Positions 1-9,224 of a DNA stretch of 64,000 nucleotides are shown here, piece by piece. Both the position numbers and the translations under genes were made by a program. Source of the stretch: Bdellovibrio sp. ZAP7 (GTDB taxonomy: Bacteria > Bdellovibrionota_B > Oligoflexia > Oligoflexales > RGVZ01). Every line of letters starts with the position of its first letter. The first letter of the stretch is position 1. Where the stretch lies: positions 1 to 64,000 of the forward strand of contig CAMDKS010000010.1 of the NCBI GenBank assembly GCA_945900755.1, in the 5' to 3' direction. The notes beneath the pieces were generated by a model. The model did no database searches and was not told the origin of the DNA. It was given only the letters and a program-made list of their open reading frames with translations.

Positions 1-81
1 TTATAGCTGTTTCCCCGTGTAAAAATGATTTTTTTGTAGTTGAAATGCATTCAACAATATTGCATAAAAAGCAATTTTATT

Positions 82-351
82 TCAACAGTGATCTAAGAAT
101 TTGTCGAGAAAAACTCGGTGAATTTGAATTGAATGCCGAACTAGCACTAAATAATCACTCAGAACGAGAAAGCAAGAATTGTCTCGAAGTTTTGCCAGGG
201 CTTCGCTACCGTTCGCTGCCGTAACTGCTTTAAAGCCGGACAATTGGATTTGGTCGACGAGCAAGTCGCGAATATCCTCTTCGTCATCCACAATCAAAAT
301 GAATTCGGTCAATAGTTTGTTTTTTTCATTTTTTGTAGCGTTTGAGTTCAT
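82..351 (-). pseudogene. Truncated response-regulator receiver domain
   Basis: An 89-codon frame begins like a CheY-type receiver domain. A beta strand ILIVDDEEDI carries the acidic-pocket aspartates, a GxxxxxAxxGxEAL helix follows, and VLSDY places the phospho-acceptor Asp near residue 66. Similarity then stops: the usual P-x-M-x-G loop, the Thr/Ser strand and the conserved Lys are absent, and the frame runs for about 20 unrelated residues to a stop. The remaining bases to the window edge show no continuation in any minus frame. A normal receiver is about 120 residues, so this is most likely a deleted response regulator. It faces the histidine kinase at 664 and may be the relic of its partner. 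No clear ribosome binding site precedes the ATG. Confidence 0.55.
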
Positions 352-663
352 GGGTGTTTTGGTACTCTGTCACATAGGGTTGTGGTCTGAACCACACCGG
401 TTCAACTGGAAGAATGAATCAGAAGAATTAGTCTCTACAATAATGATAGGGCTACAGGAATGAATCCCAGATAGGCAAAAACTGACTAGGCCGTCGCTAG
501 AGAATTACAACACAACGAAATTGCAAACATAATTTGTCTTTATGACAAAATTTTATAGGTGGAGTGGTCAAGTTTTCTGTGTACGAGCCGAGAAGGTGGT
601 TATAGTTTGCTGGTCAGATGTTGTTAATTGCGACATAGCTAATTGTAAGGATGAGTCTTAAAC
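352..663. other. Intergenic region between divergent receiver remnant and kinase
   Basis: No credible gene is present. The stretch is AT-rich and should hold the promoters of the two divergent genes. A small perfect hairpin (arms TTTGTC at 533-538 and GACAAA at 544-549, five-base loop) lies about 115 bases before the kinase start and could be an operator or a leader structure. No strong sigma-70 boxes could be assigned with confidence. Confidence 0.35.
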
Positions 664-1944
664 ATGGCTGACAAGATTCAAATACAGACATCTGGTGAGT
701 ATGACATCAAGGCCGATGCCATTTCCTTGCTTGGCGCGGTCGCCGTCTTGTCGGCAAACGCAAAAAATATTTCCGATTGTCTTGAACAGGGTCTAAATCT
801 TATTTGTGAGGAATTGGGTTGGCCAATTGGTCATGCCTTTCTGGTGCAACGAGACGAAATGGGGGAAGGTATTCTACGTTCCTCAGGGGTCTGGTTCCTG
901 AGAGATCCAGTAAAATTTGCTGAATTGCAGCGAGTCACCGCCATTTTTACGCCCGATATTAAGGGACTGCCGCTGGCGCCGCAGTGGCGTATAGATGTCA
1001 GAAATCACGTAGGATTTCAACGCGCTAAACTTGCGCAAGAACCTCTCAATGTCGGCGCGGCCTTCAATTTGCCAATTGTATCAGGGGGAAAATTGGTCGC
1101 CGTATTAGAATTTTTCAATGACAAATCCTGTAGCCGTGATGAATCGATTTTGAAAATTTCTGCGATGCTCGCATTGAATTTTGCTAGAGCCTTCGAAATA
1201 GATGCCCAAATGCACAGCGTGGACCTTTCTGGGTTTCAAAATTTGGAAGCGATATTAAATGATCGCATGTCGGCCATGTCCGAAATGGCGAGAGGAGTTT
1301 CCCATGAGATTAATAATCCTTTGACCATTGCATTAGGTCACCTGGCGCTTCTTCGAAGTAACTTGGTCAAGAAGAATTTTATGGATCCGATTATTGCATT
1401 AAGTCTCGACAAAATGAGTGATTCAATGGAAAGAGTTTCTTCTGTCGTGAAATCTATGCGCCTCTACTGTAAAGAGGCCTCAGATGACCCAGTCGAAAGG
1501 ATTCCAGTTGCAGAGCTTATTCAGCAATCTCTGCATCAGTGTGCCAATAGATTTCTCAGCTCAGGAGCAAAGGTTATTGTGATTCCATGTCCAGATCAGA
1601 CTCTGGAAATTGAGTCGATGGGCAGTCAAGTGTCCCAAGCCTTAGTTAACGTGATCAACAATGCCATAGATGCTGTTTCTGAATATGCGTCAAAATGGAT
1701 TGAAATTCGTACCGTCTACACAAGTAAGCGAGTCAAAATATTCATTATTGATAGTGGAACAGGAATTCCACCAAATATAAGCTCCCGAATCATGGATCCA
1801 TTCTATACGACAAAAATAGTTGGTAAGGGTTCTGGACTAGGATTAAGTTCCGCCAAAGGCGTCATAGAAGCTCACGGTGGCAAGCTATACTTTGACCAGG
1901 CGGCTCGAAACACCACGTTTGTTTTTGACTTGGCCCTGGTCTAA
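664..1944 (+). CDS. GAF-domain sensor histidine kinase
   Basis: A cytoplasmic two-component kinase of 426 residues without membrane segments. Residues about 25-180 look like a GAF ligand- or redox-sensing domain. The dimerisation helix has the H-box motif VSHEINNP, with the phospho-accepting His at residue 214. The ATPase core shows the N box (NVINNAIDAV), G1 (DSGTGIP), F box (PFYTTK) and G2 (GSGLGLS). The ligand cannot be deduced. The expected cognate regulator is missing: only a truncated receiver lies divergently at 82-351, so the kinase may act on a regulator encoded elsewhere. It converges with the large lipoprotein gene, leaving 68 bases between them. Confidence 0.9.
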   Translation: MADKIQIQTSGEYDIKADAISLLGAVAVLSANAKNISDCLEQGLNLICEELGWPIGHAFLVQRDEMGEGILRSSGVWFLRDPVKFAELQRVTAIFTPDIKGLPLAPQWRIDVRNHVGFQRAKLAQEPLNVGAAFNLPIVSGGKLVAVLEFFNDKSCSRDESILKISAMLALNFARAFEIDAQMHSVDLSGFQNLEAILNDRMSAMSEMARGVSHEINNPLTIALGHLALLRSNLVKKNFMDPIIALSLDKMSDSMERVSSVVKSMRLYCKEASDDPVERIPVAELIQQSLHQCANRFLSSGAKVIVIPCPDQTLEIESMGSQVSQALVNVINNAIDAVSEYASKWIEIRTVYTSKRVKIFIIDSGTGIPPNISSRIMDPFYTTKIVGKGSGLGLSSAKGVIEAHGGKLYFDQAARNTTFVFDLALV

Positions 1945-1997
1945 CTTTTTTCCGCAGGCGCGCACTGCAGAAGCCTTGCTCGTTCGCTTGTGACTTG

Positions 1998-2011
1998 CGG
2001 CAATATTGCCG
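1998..2011. repeat. 14-base perfect palindrome between convergent genes
   Basis: CGGCAATATTGCCG reads identically on both strands and sits between the convergent kinase and lipoprotein stops. There is no loop or T-tract, so it is not a classical terminator; it could be a protein site or chance. Confidence 0.3.
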
Positions 2012-2012
2012 A

Positions 2013-5000
2013 CTAGGGATTAACCATTTCCCCAACGCCTTGAAGGCCGTTAAGCTCATAGCTGAAAATCAATGTGCCACCCTCAGACGCTCTTCTCGCT
2101 GTGCTATAGATCATAGAACGAGCAACGTAGCTGCACTTCATGCCTGGGACAGGAAACGCTACGGGAGTGCCCACTGACGCCGCTCCCGATGCCGTCATCG
2201 TGAATTTAAGCAAACTTCCTGAGTTCAAACATACATAAGCTCGCTTGTTATTTGCTGCAAGACTTCCAGCGATTGTGAATGACTGTACTCGATTTGCTGG
2301 AAACGAAATCAGGTCTTGGATCCCGTCCGTCGCTGGAGTTGCAGTGATTTTAAACCCTATAATTCTCGAACTACGCCAATTGTTGCCAGCTAACATCCAC
2401 ATTTGACTCTCTGAATCATAAAACGCTTGAGGCAGGTTAGCACTCGAAGCATACGGGCCATTGCAATTTGTTCGCGAAGTTCCCGCTGCACAAAGCATGT
2501 TATTTTGATCAAAATCATATTGAGTCGCAACATTCATGATGTCGCCAGCATCTGGCTTTGACAAAACAGGCGTAATCATTGAAGGTATAGTTCCGGACGT
2601 TGGTAACTGATAGAGACGGCCATTCCCTACAGCGTACTTTGTGTGCAGATAATTAAATGTACCAAATAATACTTGTGAGCTATTCATCCCTAGCACTTGA
2701 GATCCGTACCCACCATGCCCTGTTTCAAACATTTTCGGCACCGACGATGACCCCGTCAATGATTCCCATTTTCCTGTTAGTCTGTTTATCTTGTAGGGAA
2801 TTTGTCCCTGGAACTTTGTCACAAGAATGTTTCCAGAATCATCTACAGCTAGGCCTGAGTTTGGAGCATCATTCCCCCATGAGAGGCTTTGTCCCTTTGC
2901 GGGAAGTGACGTCCAAGTGGTATAGACAGACTCGACATCACTAATTCCATTTCCAGCAACGGAATCTATAGCGCCATTTTCAGAAAACTCGCGAATACGC
3001 ATTGTTTGTGCATCAGAAATCACAAATTTTGGAGCACCGCTATTCTTGGGATAGATGTCAAACGCTGTCAATGCACTAAATCTCGCGTTCAGTGGATTTT
3101 TGCCGTCTCCGGCAGAACGACTTTCTCCGGCAATTGTTAGAATTTTTCCGTCATCCTGAATAACTCTAACAACATCATTGTCCATCATATAGACTCGATC
3201 ATTCGCATCCACGAAGATGGCGCTTAAATTCATTGCACACTGTGTTGCCAACGTACCATCAACACATTCACCACCGTTATCTTGTCCTGCAATGCGGTCC
3301 CAAGCTTTTGTCACTATGTTATATGACGCAGCATAGTCATTTCCCGAGCCAGCGCCATTGACCCTAGCAAATAATTTTCCTGACAATGACTGAAAATATC
3401 GAACGTAGGAACCCTCGCGAATACCCGCTGTACTATTGCCGAAGAAGTCCGCTAAAAATGGCGGCACTGAAACTGAACTGTTCAGATTAAATGTAAGACT
3501 ATTGTTTTGCCCAATGGAGGCCTTGAACGGAGCATAGTCATAATGTGTGTGAAATGGATGTATTGGTCTATTCAGCCAGCAGTCACCTGTGGCAGCGGAA
3601 TAGGTCTGGGAACTTGGCCCTATTAAAGGAAACATGGCCGTTGGCACGCCGGCAGAACTGAACGTAAACGCTGCGGACATTAACCTACAGTTCTCAAGAT
3701 TGTAATTTCCAGTCGGCCCTTGATTTGCTGACCGAAAGGTAAAGAGTGGAAACGAGCCGCTTATCGTAATTGACTCAATAGAATAGTTGCGCGCATACAC
3801 CGCTCTCCTGACTCTCAAAGGATCGGTGGCCGTTCTATTTGAATAGGATTCAGACATAAAATAGATGTCGCCATTTGGCGCTGCAAAAAATAACTGATCC
3901 GAAGATTGAGAAATCGTTAAGTCTAAGGGATTGGCAACCGTGTCTGAACTATCGGCTCCGCCACCAATAATAGTCGTAACGGTAGGCGACGGTGAGCTCA
4001 AAGCCAACTTTTTTATTCTGTTTCCATCGAACACGATAAGATCATCGGCACTATCGATCGCAATCTTTGTTGCATTTGGAAAACTCAATGCTTTTGGATG
4101 AACTTTTAGGGCACCGTCAAAAGGATCGACAACAAGCAGCCCTCGATCATCCAAAATGAATATCTGCCCAGAAGAGTGCACTGCAAGACTTTGCGTCCCT
4201 CTTGGGTTGATGATCGCTGACAAAGCAGTACTTCCAAGTCCCGCCTCCGTGTTTCCCGCAAGGAACGTGAACTTGTTTAGATGCAGGGCATTGGTTTGAC
4301 CAAAAGTAATGGCACCATCACCGTCTTCTGCGGTGATCCTAAAGCGCAAGAAATTCGAATTAATCATCGTGGTCGGAAGTGTATATTTGATGCAGCCAGC
4401 ATAATCCATCGTCGCGGAGCTATTGACTGCGGAAAGTTTGCAGGTCGAAGGCGCTCGTGCATCGGGCCTGAAGCCAGCAAACAATGCATCGTCGTAAGTT
4501 GTGTCATCCAAAGTATAGCTTAACTTCAGATCCTTGAGCCCGCGTGGATTTCTCGTGGAGACGGCCCAACGAATATAGACATCGCGGCTTCCGCTAGTAG
4601 GGGCCATTGTATTAGATGTTTTGGGAAGCTCATCGCTTACGGTGTATGTTGCGTACACATACGATAAGACAGGTGGTTTTATTGGTCTGTAGGCCACAGA
4701 TGCGAAAACTGATCTAGCTGACATATTGCCGGCGAAGTCCATGACCCAGGCAAAAACTTTGTACGTGTCAGGAAAATATGGCACGGACAATGACAAATTG
4801 GGCAATGACAGAGCCTGTGACTGATTCGCAATAGGAATATTTTTCCAACACTTATCAGAGGCAGATGGATCCGAAGGCATTGACGTTGAGGAACTTGACA
4901 CGTATCCCAAACAATATTTGTCAATTTTCGATGACGAGTCGTTAGCACTTAACTTGATTCTCAGGAAGTTGACTTTCGTTGGTTGTACAGCTAGGTAGGT

Positions 5001-6704
5001 TGGATCTTCACGTGTTGCGATCGTCACGTCAGGCGCGGCAAATACTGGCACAGCCGTATCCCAGACAATTGATCTAATAGCAGGCGCCGAAGAGTTGCCT
5101 ATAACGTCTTTAGCAACAATCCTATAGTCATAGCGGTGACCGTTGATCAAACTTGGGGTCTCCATGTCAAATGCAAAAACATTCCCAGCACCTAAGGTAA
5201 TAGCCATTTCTTGTCGCCCCGCACCGAATGATCCCGCAGTGTTTTGAAGATACGACAAGGACATTGTAGATGCATCTTGAACCGTGATGCTAATGGAAGC
5301 AATTGCAATATTCGATCCCCCGAGGGTGACTTTCCCGTTGGAAATGGCAATTCGGCTAGCGCATTTTATAGGTCCACAAGATTCGAGAAGGTCAAAAGAC
5401 ACCAATGGAATCGCTGTTGACCTGGTCCACTCAGAGTGGTTGTAATTAGAAACAACTGCTCCGGTAACGGGCCAATTTCCCGCGCCGTCGCCGCCATACG
5501 CACAGACAATCTTTCGACCATCGGTAGAGAGAAGATCAGAAATATTTGTATCAATTTTCACATCCGCCGAGTAACCAGAGGCATCTGAACAAATGGAATC
5601 TACGGCGCCGGTTGTACTTGGCAATGGCTCAATTTTATATCGATAGAAAGTAATTCCGGTTCCAATGACGTCGACATTCAACTGAGAGACGTTGCTCGGA
5701 TCCTTTGGAAGCGTATTTGGATCAAATGAGACAGCAATCGCAGATGTATTGATGGTAAACTTGTACCCGTTATTTGCTGCTGGCGTCGAATGATTGGCGA
5801 TATCCCGAGCGATTACGCAGATATAGTAGTCTGACATGTCCTGGAAGTTGATTGGAAATTTGATGGTGTTCGATGAAATCCCTTTCTCTTGCGCAACTAT
5901 ATTTTTACATGCCGGATCTGAGGTAACATCTATGTCAAATAGGGCATCTGAGCTTGATGCGCTCCATTGAAGTTCAGGGTTGAGCACTTTAGAAATACTA
6001 AATGGACGATTAATGTAGAAAGCCGATGGAGGCGTTTGGTCGACAAGGAACTTGAAACCACTGTTTGATGCGGTAGTTTTATTACCGGCCAAATCCATCG
6101 CTTCAAGGCACGCATAGTACTGACCATCGGCCAATTTTTTAATATTTATTGATTCCGCTTTTATTGCATCATAATTCTGAATTGAGTCGCTACAATCAGG
6201 GTTTGAGCCAATTCTAAAGCTGTAGGTGTCGGCATCTAGTGACTTTGACCAGATAATCTGATCTGGACTCTTGGACATAATAGACGTTAATCCTGAATGC
6301 GAAAATTCGCCTGGGGGTACCGTGTCTTTTATCCAAGCATATTGGGTCGGTGTTGATTGTGGAGCAAATCCTATTGTAGCGCCAATGACACAGATTAACT
6401 TAGACCCATCGTCGCCCAACTCATCAGTAATTGGTTTTGACGCCTCATTGAATGTAGAATATTTTACTGAGGAACAATTATTTACCTCGGAAACAAGTGC
6501 ATATTTGTAACGCCCCACATTTTCAACTTTAATGCTCAAGCTCTTTTGGTTTGAAGGGTTTCCTGGTAGGTTCTTCAGAACGGCCCCACTGCGGCCTTTC
6601 GCGTCCAATGACTCTAAATTGGCGTACTTTAAACCGATGAATTTCACATCAGAGCATCCGACGACAAAGAACGGTAAAGCGGCTAACAAAAGTAATAGAT
6701 TCAT
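2013..6704 (-). CDS. Very large surface lipoprotein with Ig/FnIII-like modules and NHL-type propeller
   Basis: This encodes 1563 residues. The start chosen is the ATG at 6704 because GGGGGA lies seven bases upstream and the product then begins with a compact lipoprotein signal, LLLLLAALPFFVVGC, giving lipidation at Cys17. The N-terminal half holds tandem beta-sandwich-like modules of about 95 residues with recurring features: a W-S-x-S segment, SDPxC or NPDC, a YYxCxxAxDxAGN-like segment and an FxVDxTPP linker. The C-terminal half has repeats of the NHL/six-bladed-propeller type, for example segments reading IAGxxxxGDG and FVDANDRVYMMD. Such proteins are exported lipoproteins used in surface adhesion or recognition; the partner is unknown. 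The codons are intact throughout. The gene stands alone. Confidence 0.85.
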   Translation of the reverse strand: MNLLLLLAALPFFVVGCSDVKFIGLKYANLESLDAKGRSGAVLKNLPGNPSNQKSLSIKVENVGRYKYALVSEVNNCSSVKYSTFNEASKPITDELGDDGSKLICVIGATIGFAPQSTPTQYAWIKDTVPPGEFSHSGLTSIMSKSPDQIIWSKSLDADTYSFRIGSNPDCSDSIQNYDAIKAESINIKKLADGQYYACLEAMDLAGNKTTASNSGFKFLVDQTPPSAFYINRPFSISKVLNPELQWSASSSDALFDIDVTSDPACKNIVAQEKGISSNTIKFPINFQDMSDYYICVIARDIANHSTPAANNGYKFTINTSAIAVSFDPNTLPKDPSNVSQLNVDVIGTGITFYRYKIEPLPSTTGAVDSICSDASGYSADVKIDTNISDLLSTDGRKIVCAYGGDGAGNWPVTGAVVSNYNHSEWTRSTAIPLVSFDLLESCGPIKCASRIAISNGKVTLGGSNIAIASISITVQDASTMSLSYLQNTAGSFGAGRQEMAITLGAGNVFAFDMETPSLINGHRYDYRIVAKDVIGNSSAPAIRSIVWDTAVPVFAAPDVTIATREDPTYLAVQPTKVNFLRIKLSANDSSSKIDKYCLGYVSSSSTSMPSDPSASDKCWKNIPIANQSQALSLPNLSLSVPYFPDTYKVFAWVMDFAGNMSARSVFASVAYRPIKPPVLSYVYATYTVSDELPKTSNTMAPTSGSRDVYIRWAVSTRNPRGLKDLKLSYTLDDTTYDDALFAGFRPDARAPSTCKLSAVNSSATMDYAGCIKYTLPTTMINSNFLRFRITAEDGDGAITFGQTNALHLNKFTFLAGNTEAGLGSTALSAIINPRGTQSLAVHSSGQIFILDDRGLLVVDPFDGALKVHPKALSFPNATKIAIDSADDLIVFDGNRIKKLALSSPSPTVTTIIGGGADSSDTVANPLDLTISQSSDQLFFAAPNGDIYFMSESYSNRTATDPLRVRRAVYARNYSIESITISGSFPLFTFRSANQGPTGNYNLENCRLMSAAFTFSSAGVPTAMFPLIGPSSQTYSAATGDCWLNRPIHPFHTHYDYAPFKASIGQNNSLTFNLNSSVSVPPFLADFFGNSTAGIREGSYVRYFQSLSGKLFARVNGAGSGNDYAASYNIVTKAWDRIAGQDNGGECVDGTLATQCAMNLSAIFVDANDRVYMMDNDVVRVIQDDGKILTIAGESRSAGDGKNPLNARFSALTAFDIYPKNSGAPKFVISDAQTMRIREFSENGAIDSVAGNGISDVESVYTTWTSLPAKGQSLSWGNDAPNSGLAVDDSGNILVTKFQGQIPYKINRLTGKWESLTGSSSVPKMFETGHGGYGSQVLGMNSSQVLFGTFNYLHTKYAVGNGRLYQLPTSGTIPSMITPVLSKPDAGDIMNVATQYDFDQNNMLCAAGTSRTNCNGPYASSANLPQAFYDSESQMWMLAGNNWRSSRIIGFKITATPATDGIQDLISFPANRVQSFTIAGSLAANNKRAYVCLNSGSLLKFTMTASGAASVGTPVAFPVPGMKCSYVARSMIYSTARRASEGGTLIFSYELNGLQGVGEMVNP

Positions 6705-6842
6705 TGTTGTATCCCCCATGTGTCGAAAATCGAAAAGACCCAACGCCATGCGACGAGCATATAAGTCCTATCGGCAACGGGCGCTGGAAGTTGAGGACTT
6801 TTTGTAACGACTTGTATTGACTGGGTATTGCTACTACAGTTA

Positions 6843-6876
6843 GCGACTCGCTGGTGCTTTCGCGCCAGCAAGTCGT
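6843..6876 (+). repeat. Dispersed palindromic element, copy A
   Basis: A 15-base-pair imperfect hairpin with a TTTC loop (core CGCTGGTGCTTTCGCGCCAG) lies between dinB's 3' end and the lipoprotein start. Its core matches 20 of 23 positions of a second hairpin at about 41506-41544 in the opposite orientation. No T-tract follows, so it is more like a REP-type repeat than a terminator. Confidence 0.5.
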
Positions 6877-6960
6877 TATTAAGCTAAATCCTCAAAACAC
6901 GCATAGTAGCCACTCGGTCCAGACTTTTTCAAGCAGGACGAGCAAGTGACCATGTTCGCT

Positions 6961-8052
6961 TCATGAGGCGAGGTTTGAGAGACAAACCCCCAGTAGCCTC
7001 ACTGGACGAGTGCTCGCGTCTGTCGACGTTAAAAGATCTCGGACGGTTGCAAAAATATGCTCGGGTCCACCGATCACCACATCAAAACTTCGCCGACGAG
7101 TCACCGTCTTAAAGTCAGAATACTTGACCTTGAGCTGAATCGTTCGCCCCGTGTACCCGGAGTCTTGAAGAGACTGGTGGACGGAGGTCGACAGGCGGTG
7201 CAACACGTGATTCATATCGGTAATTTGCGTCAAATCAACGGCAAACGTTTCCTCTTCGCCGAGACTTCTTCTTTCTGATCCTGTCTCAACAGGTGACGTA
7301 TCGATGCCGCGTGCGGCAGCATAGATCCACGGCCCACGACTCCCGATCAGGTCCGTCAGCTGTTCTTCTGTGCTGGACAATACGGACAAGCACTGAGCGA
7401 GGCCTTTTGTCAGAAGAAATTTCTCTGTCACCGGTCCCACACCTGGAATTTTTCTGAGGGGAAGTGGCGCCATAAACGAGGCCACTTGATGAGGCTGCAC
7501 CACGGTTATGCCGTTAGGTTTGTGAAAATCAGAACAGATTTTAGCGACCATTTTGTTTGGAGCTACTCCCGCCGAAGCCGTAAGCCCGGTCTCTCGGTGA
7601 ATGCACGCACGAATGGATTGGGCTATTTTGACTGCGTACTCACCGCTTGGATTATTGGTGACATCTAAATAAGCCTCATCAAGCGAAAGCGGCTCTACGA
7701 GAGCGGAATAACGCGAAAAGATTTCTCGCAATGTGCGGGAAACGGCACTGTACTTCTCAAAATTTGGAGCCATAAAAATGGCCTCGGGACAAAGTCGGTG
7801 GGCCACCGAACAAGCCATGGCCGAACGAATGCCAAATCTTCTTGCAGGGTAACTAGCCGTGCACACCACCGACCGCGAGTTCGGTGGGCCTCCGATGACG
7901 ATCGGCAAGCCTGCTAATTTTGGATTATCTCGCACTTCCACGGATGCATAAAAAGCGTCCATATCAATGTGAATGATCTTGCGAAGCAGCAAAGACGGGT
8001 GCGGATCAACAATAGCCTGTAAATTATCCATACAAATATATGGTATACGCAT
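6961..8052 (-). CDS. dinB: DNA polymerase IV (Y family, translesion)
   Basis: Low-fidelity DNA polymerase that extends primers past lesions. The catalytic palm is plain: IIHIDMDAFYASVE with the first metal-binding Asp, a second acidic cluster in PLSLDEAYLDV, and GITVV/KIPGVGP segments of the helix-hairpin-helix thumb. The C-terminal little-finger domain extends to the end. At about 356-363 residues it matches the family. The first ATG is at 8052; an alternative at 8031 gives MDNLQAI and fits the family equally well, and neither has a strong ribosome binding site. An inverted repeat lies immediately upstream (8056-8101). The C-terminal beta-clamp-binding peptide is not obvious. Confidence 0.92.
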   Translation of the reverse strand: MRIPYICMDNLQAIVDPHPSLLLRKIIHIDMDAFYASVEVRDNPKLAGLPIVIGGPPNSRSVVCTASYPARRFGIRSAMACSVAHRLCPEAIFMAPNFEKYSAVSRTLREIFSRYSALVEPLSLDEAYLDVTNNPSGEYAVKIAQSIRACIHRETGLTASAGVAPNKMVAKICSDFHKPNGITVVQPHQVASFMAPLPLRKIPGVGPVTEKFLLTKGLAQCLSVLSSTEEQLTDLIGSRGPWIYAAARGIDTSPVETGSERRSLGEEETFAVDLTQITDMNHVLHRLSTSVHQSLQDSGYTGRTIQLKVKYSDFKTVTRRRSFDVVIGGPEHIFATVRDLLTSTDASTRPVRLLGVCLSNLAS

Positions 8053-8055
8053 ACA

Positions 8056-8101
8056 TCAAGAAACGCAAGGCTCGTTAATCAGCGGTCCTTGCGTTCCTTG
8101 A
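8056..8101. repeat. 15-bp inverted repeat directly upstream of dinB
   Basis: Arms TCAAGAAACGCAAGG (8056-8070) and CCTTGCGTTCCTTGA (8087-8101) pair over 15 positions with one mismatch around a 16-base loop. It lies between the OmpA-like gene's stop and the dinB start on the same strand. There is no T-run after it, so it may stall or attenuate read-through, or control dinB translation. Confidence 0.5.
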
Positions 8102-8112
8102 CATGCGGGGCC

Positions 8113-8925
8113 TTATTGAACCATTGGTACAACCTTGAGCACTATGCGTCTAGATCGGTCCGCATTACCAGGAAGTATAACATCAGAGATAGCCTCTGTT
8201 TCGCCCAAGCCAATAGCGGTTACTCTAGCTTCGTCAAATCCGAGTTCATCGATCATCAACTGTCTAACCGTCAAAGCTCGTTGATAGCTTTCAATTTGAT
8301 TCTGCTCGGCGGTCCCTTTTGAATCTGTGTGTCCTTCAATCATTAACATTCCTGCCTTCATGTTTGCAAATTCTGCCAGAATTTTCTTGAGCTCAGCTCG
8401 ACCGCCCGGCGTAAACTCGTAGGACGAAGGTTGAGATTTGGGATCATCGAAGATTGCACTAAATTTTATGATGGTCTCTGGTGCTAAAAGTTTTGCCGCA
8501 GTAATTGTAATCCGCTGGGCTAGGGCCAAATCTCCAGCCATCACGTCAGAATAAGCTCCAAAAATAGCCTCGCTTTCAGCAGTACCTTGCTGAATCACTT
8601 CGGCAATCGATTCGCTTTCATGAACGGCCACGACTTTGAGCAATCCTGTTTCTACAGGTGAGCTGACGCCACCGCGTGCGGGTCGAATCGCACGGAAGAT
8701 CTCGCCGGAGGTGACTCCTGACGTTCGTCCAGCTTCAATCACAACTTGTTTGGCATCCGACCCGGCTGCAAGGTAGCCCCTAATTTTGAAGGCTCCCGCA
8801 CCAGCGTGTGCTTGGCTAGGGACCAGAATGGAGATCATCGACAGGACGATCACGGGCGGTAATGGGACGATGGCTGCCAATTTTTTAGTACAACTATTTG
8901 AGAGTGTTTTCATCCATGTAATCAT
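8113..8925 (-). CDS. OmpA-family cell-wall-binding outer-membrane protein
   Basis: An exported protein of 270 residues. The ATG at 8925 is chosen because AGGAGGT lies five bases upstream. A Sec signal peptide ends at about residue 41 (...PSQAHA). Residues about 50-130 form a small domain of unknown role that includes KQVVIEAGRTSGV and resembles FlgT-like or beta-sandwich segments. Residues about 140-270 are an OmpA C-terminal domain that binds peptidoglycan (EGHTDSKG; a final N-x-DRSRRI arginine motif). It lacks an obvious beta-barrel of its own, so it probably links periplasmic or membrane components to the cell wall. It is upstream of dinB on the same strand with 60 bases between them, but probably transcribed separately. 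Confidence 0.85.
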   Translation of the reverse strand: MITWMKTLSNSCTKKLAAIVPLPPVIVLSMISILVPSQAHAGAGAFKIRGYLAAGSDAKQVVIEAGRTSGVTSGEIFRAIRPARGGVSSPVETGLLKVVAVHESESIAEVIQQGTAESEAIFGAYSDVMAGDLALAQRITITAAKLLAPETIIKFSAIFDDPKSQPSSYEFTPGGRAELKKILAEFANMKAGMLMIEGHTDSKGTAEQNQIESYQRALTVRQLMIDELGFDEARVTAIGLGETEAISDVILPGNADRSRRIVLKVVPMVQ

Positions 8926-9224
8926 AAAGCACCTCCTAATGAACAAGTTCGAATTTACAAAAAATTAAAGATCGATTGAAATTCAATTGAGTCACCACTA
9001 CGTGTTCTGTCTTTACTTTCTATAGAATTCCTATCGACACAATTTCGAAACAGTTAAATCTGAAGACTCAAGCCCCTGATATTTAAGCTTACTAGTGGTG
9101 ATTTGGGGACTAGGCAAAAATTTCCTAGACCGCCCTTTGCCCTGATTTCAATTGCCTCAGTGCTTGAGTAGCAGCGGCCACTGCGGTATATAGAAACCAC
9201 TGTTTTCAAAAAGGGGTAATATTT
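8926..9224. other. Divergent promoter region between OmpA-like gene and purM
   Basis: No gene. Two distant complementary blocks, TCACCACTA (8992-9000) and TAGTGGTGA (9093-9101), could pair in a purM leader. No recognised purine, ZTP or other riboswitch consensus was found. Confidence 0.3.

Noticed and set aside
2657-2944. Plus-strand ORF inside the lipoprotein gene
   Set aside because: Shadow of the real minus-strand gene; no ribosome site, and unlike any protein.
8040-8110. LexA box controlling dinB
   Set aside because: No CTGT-N8-ACAG-like motif is present, only a longer inverted repeat.
8926-9224. Purine or ZTP riboswitch ahead of purM
   Set aside because: No conserved core of either class; only two distant complementary 9-mers.
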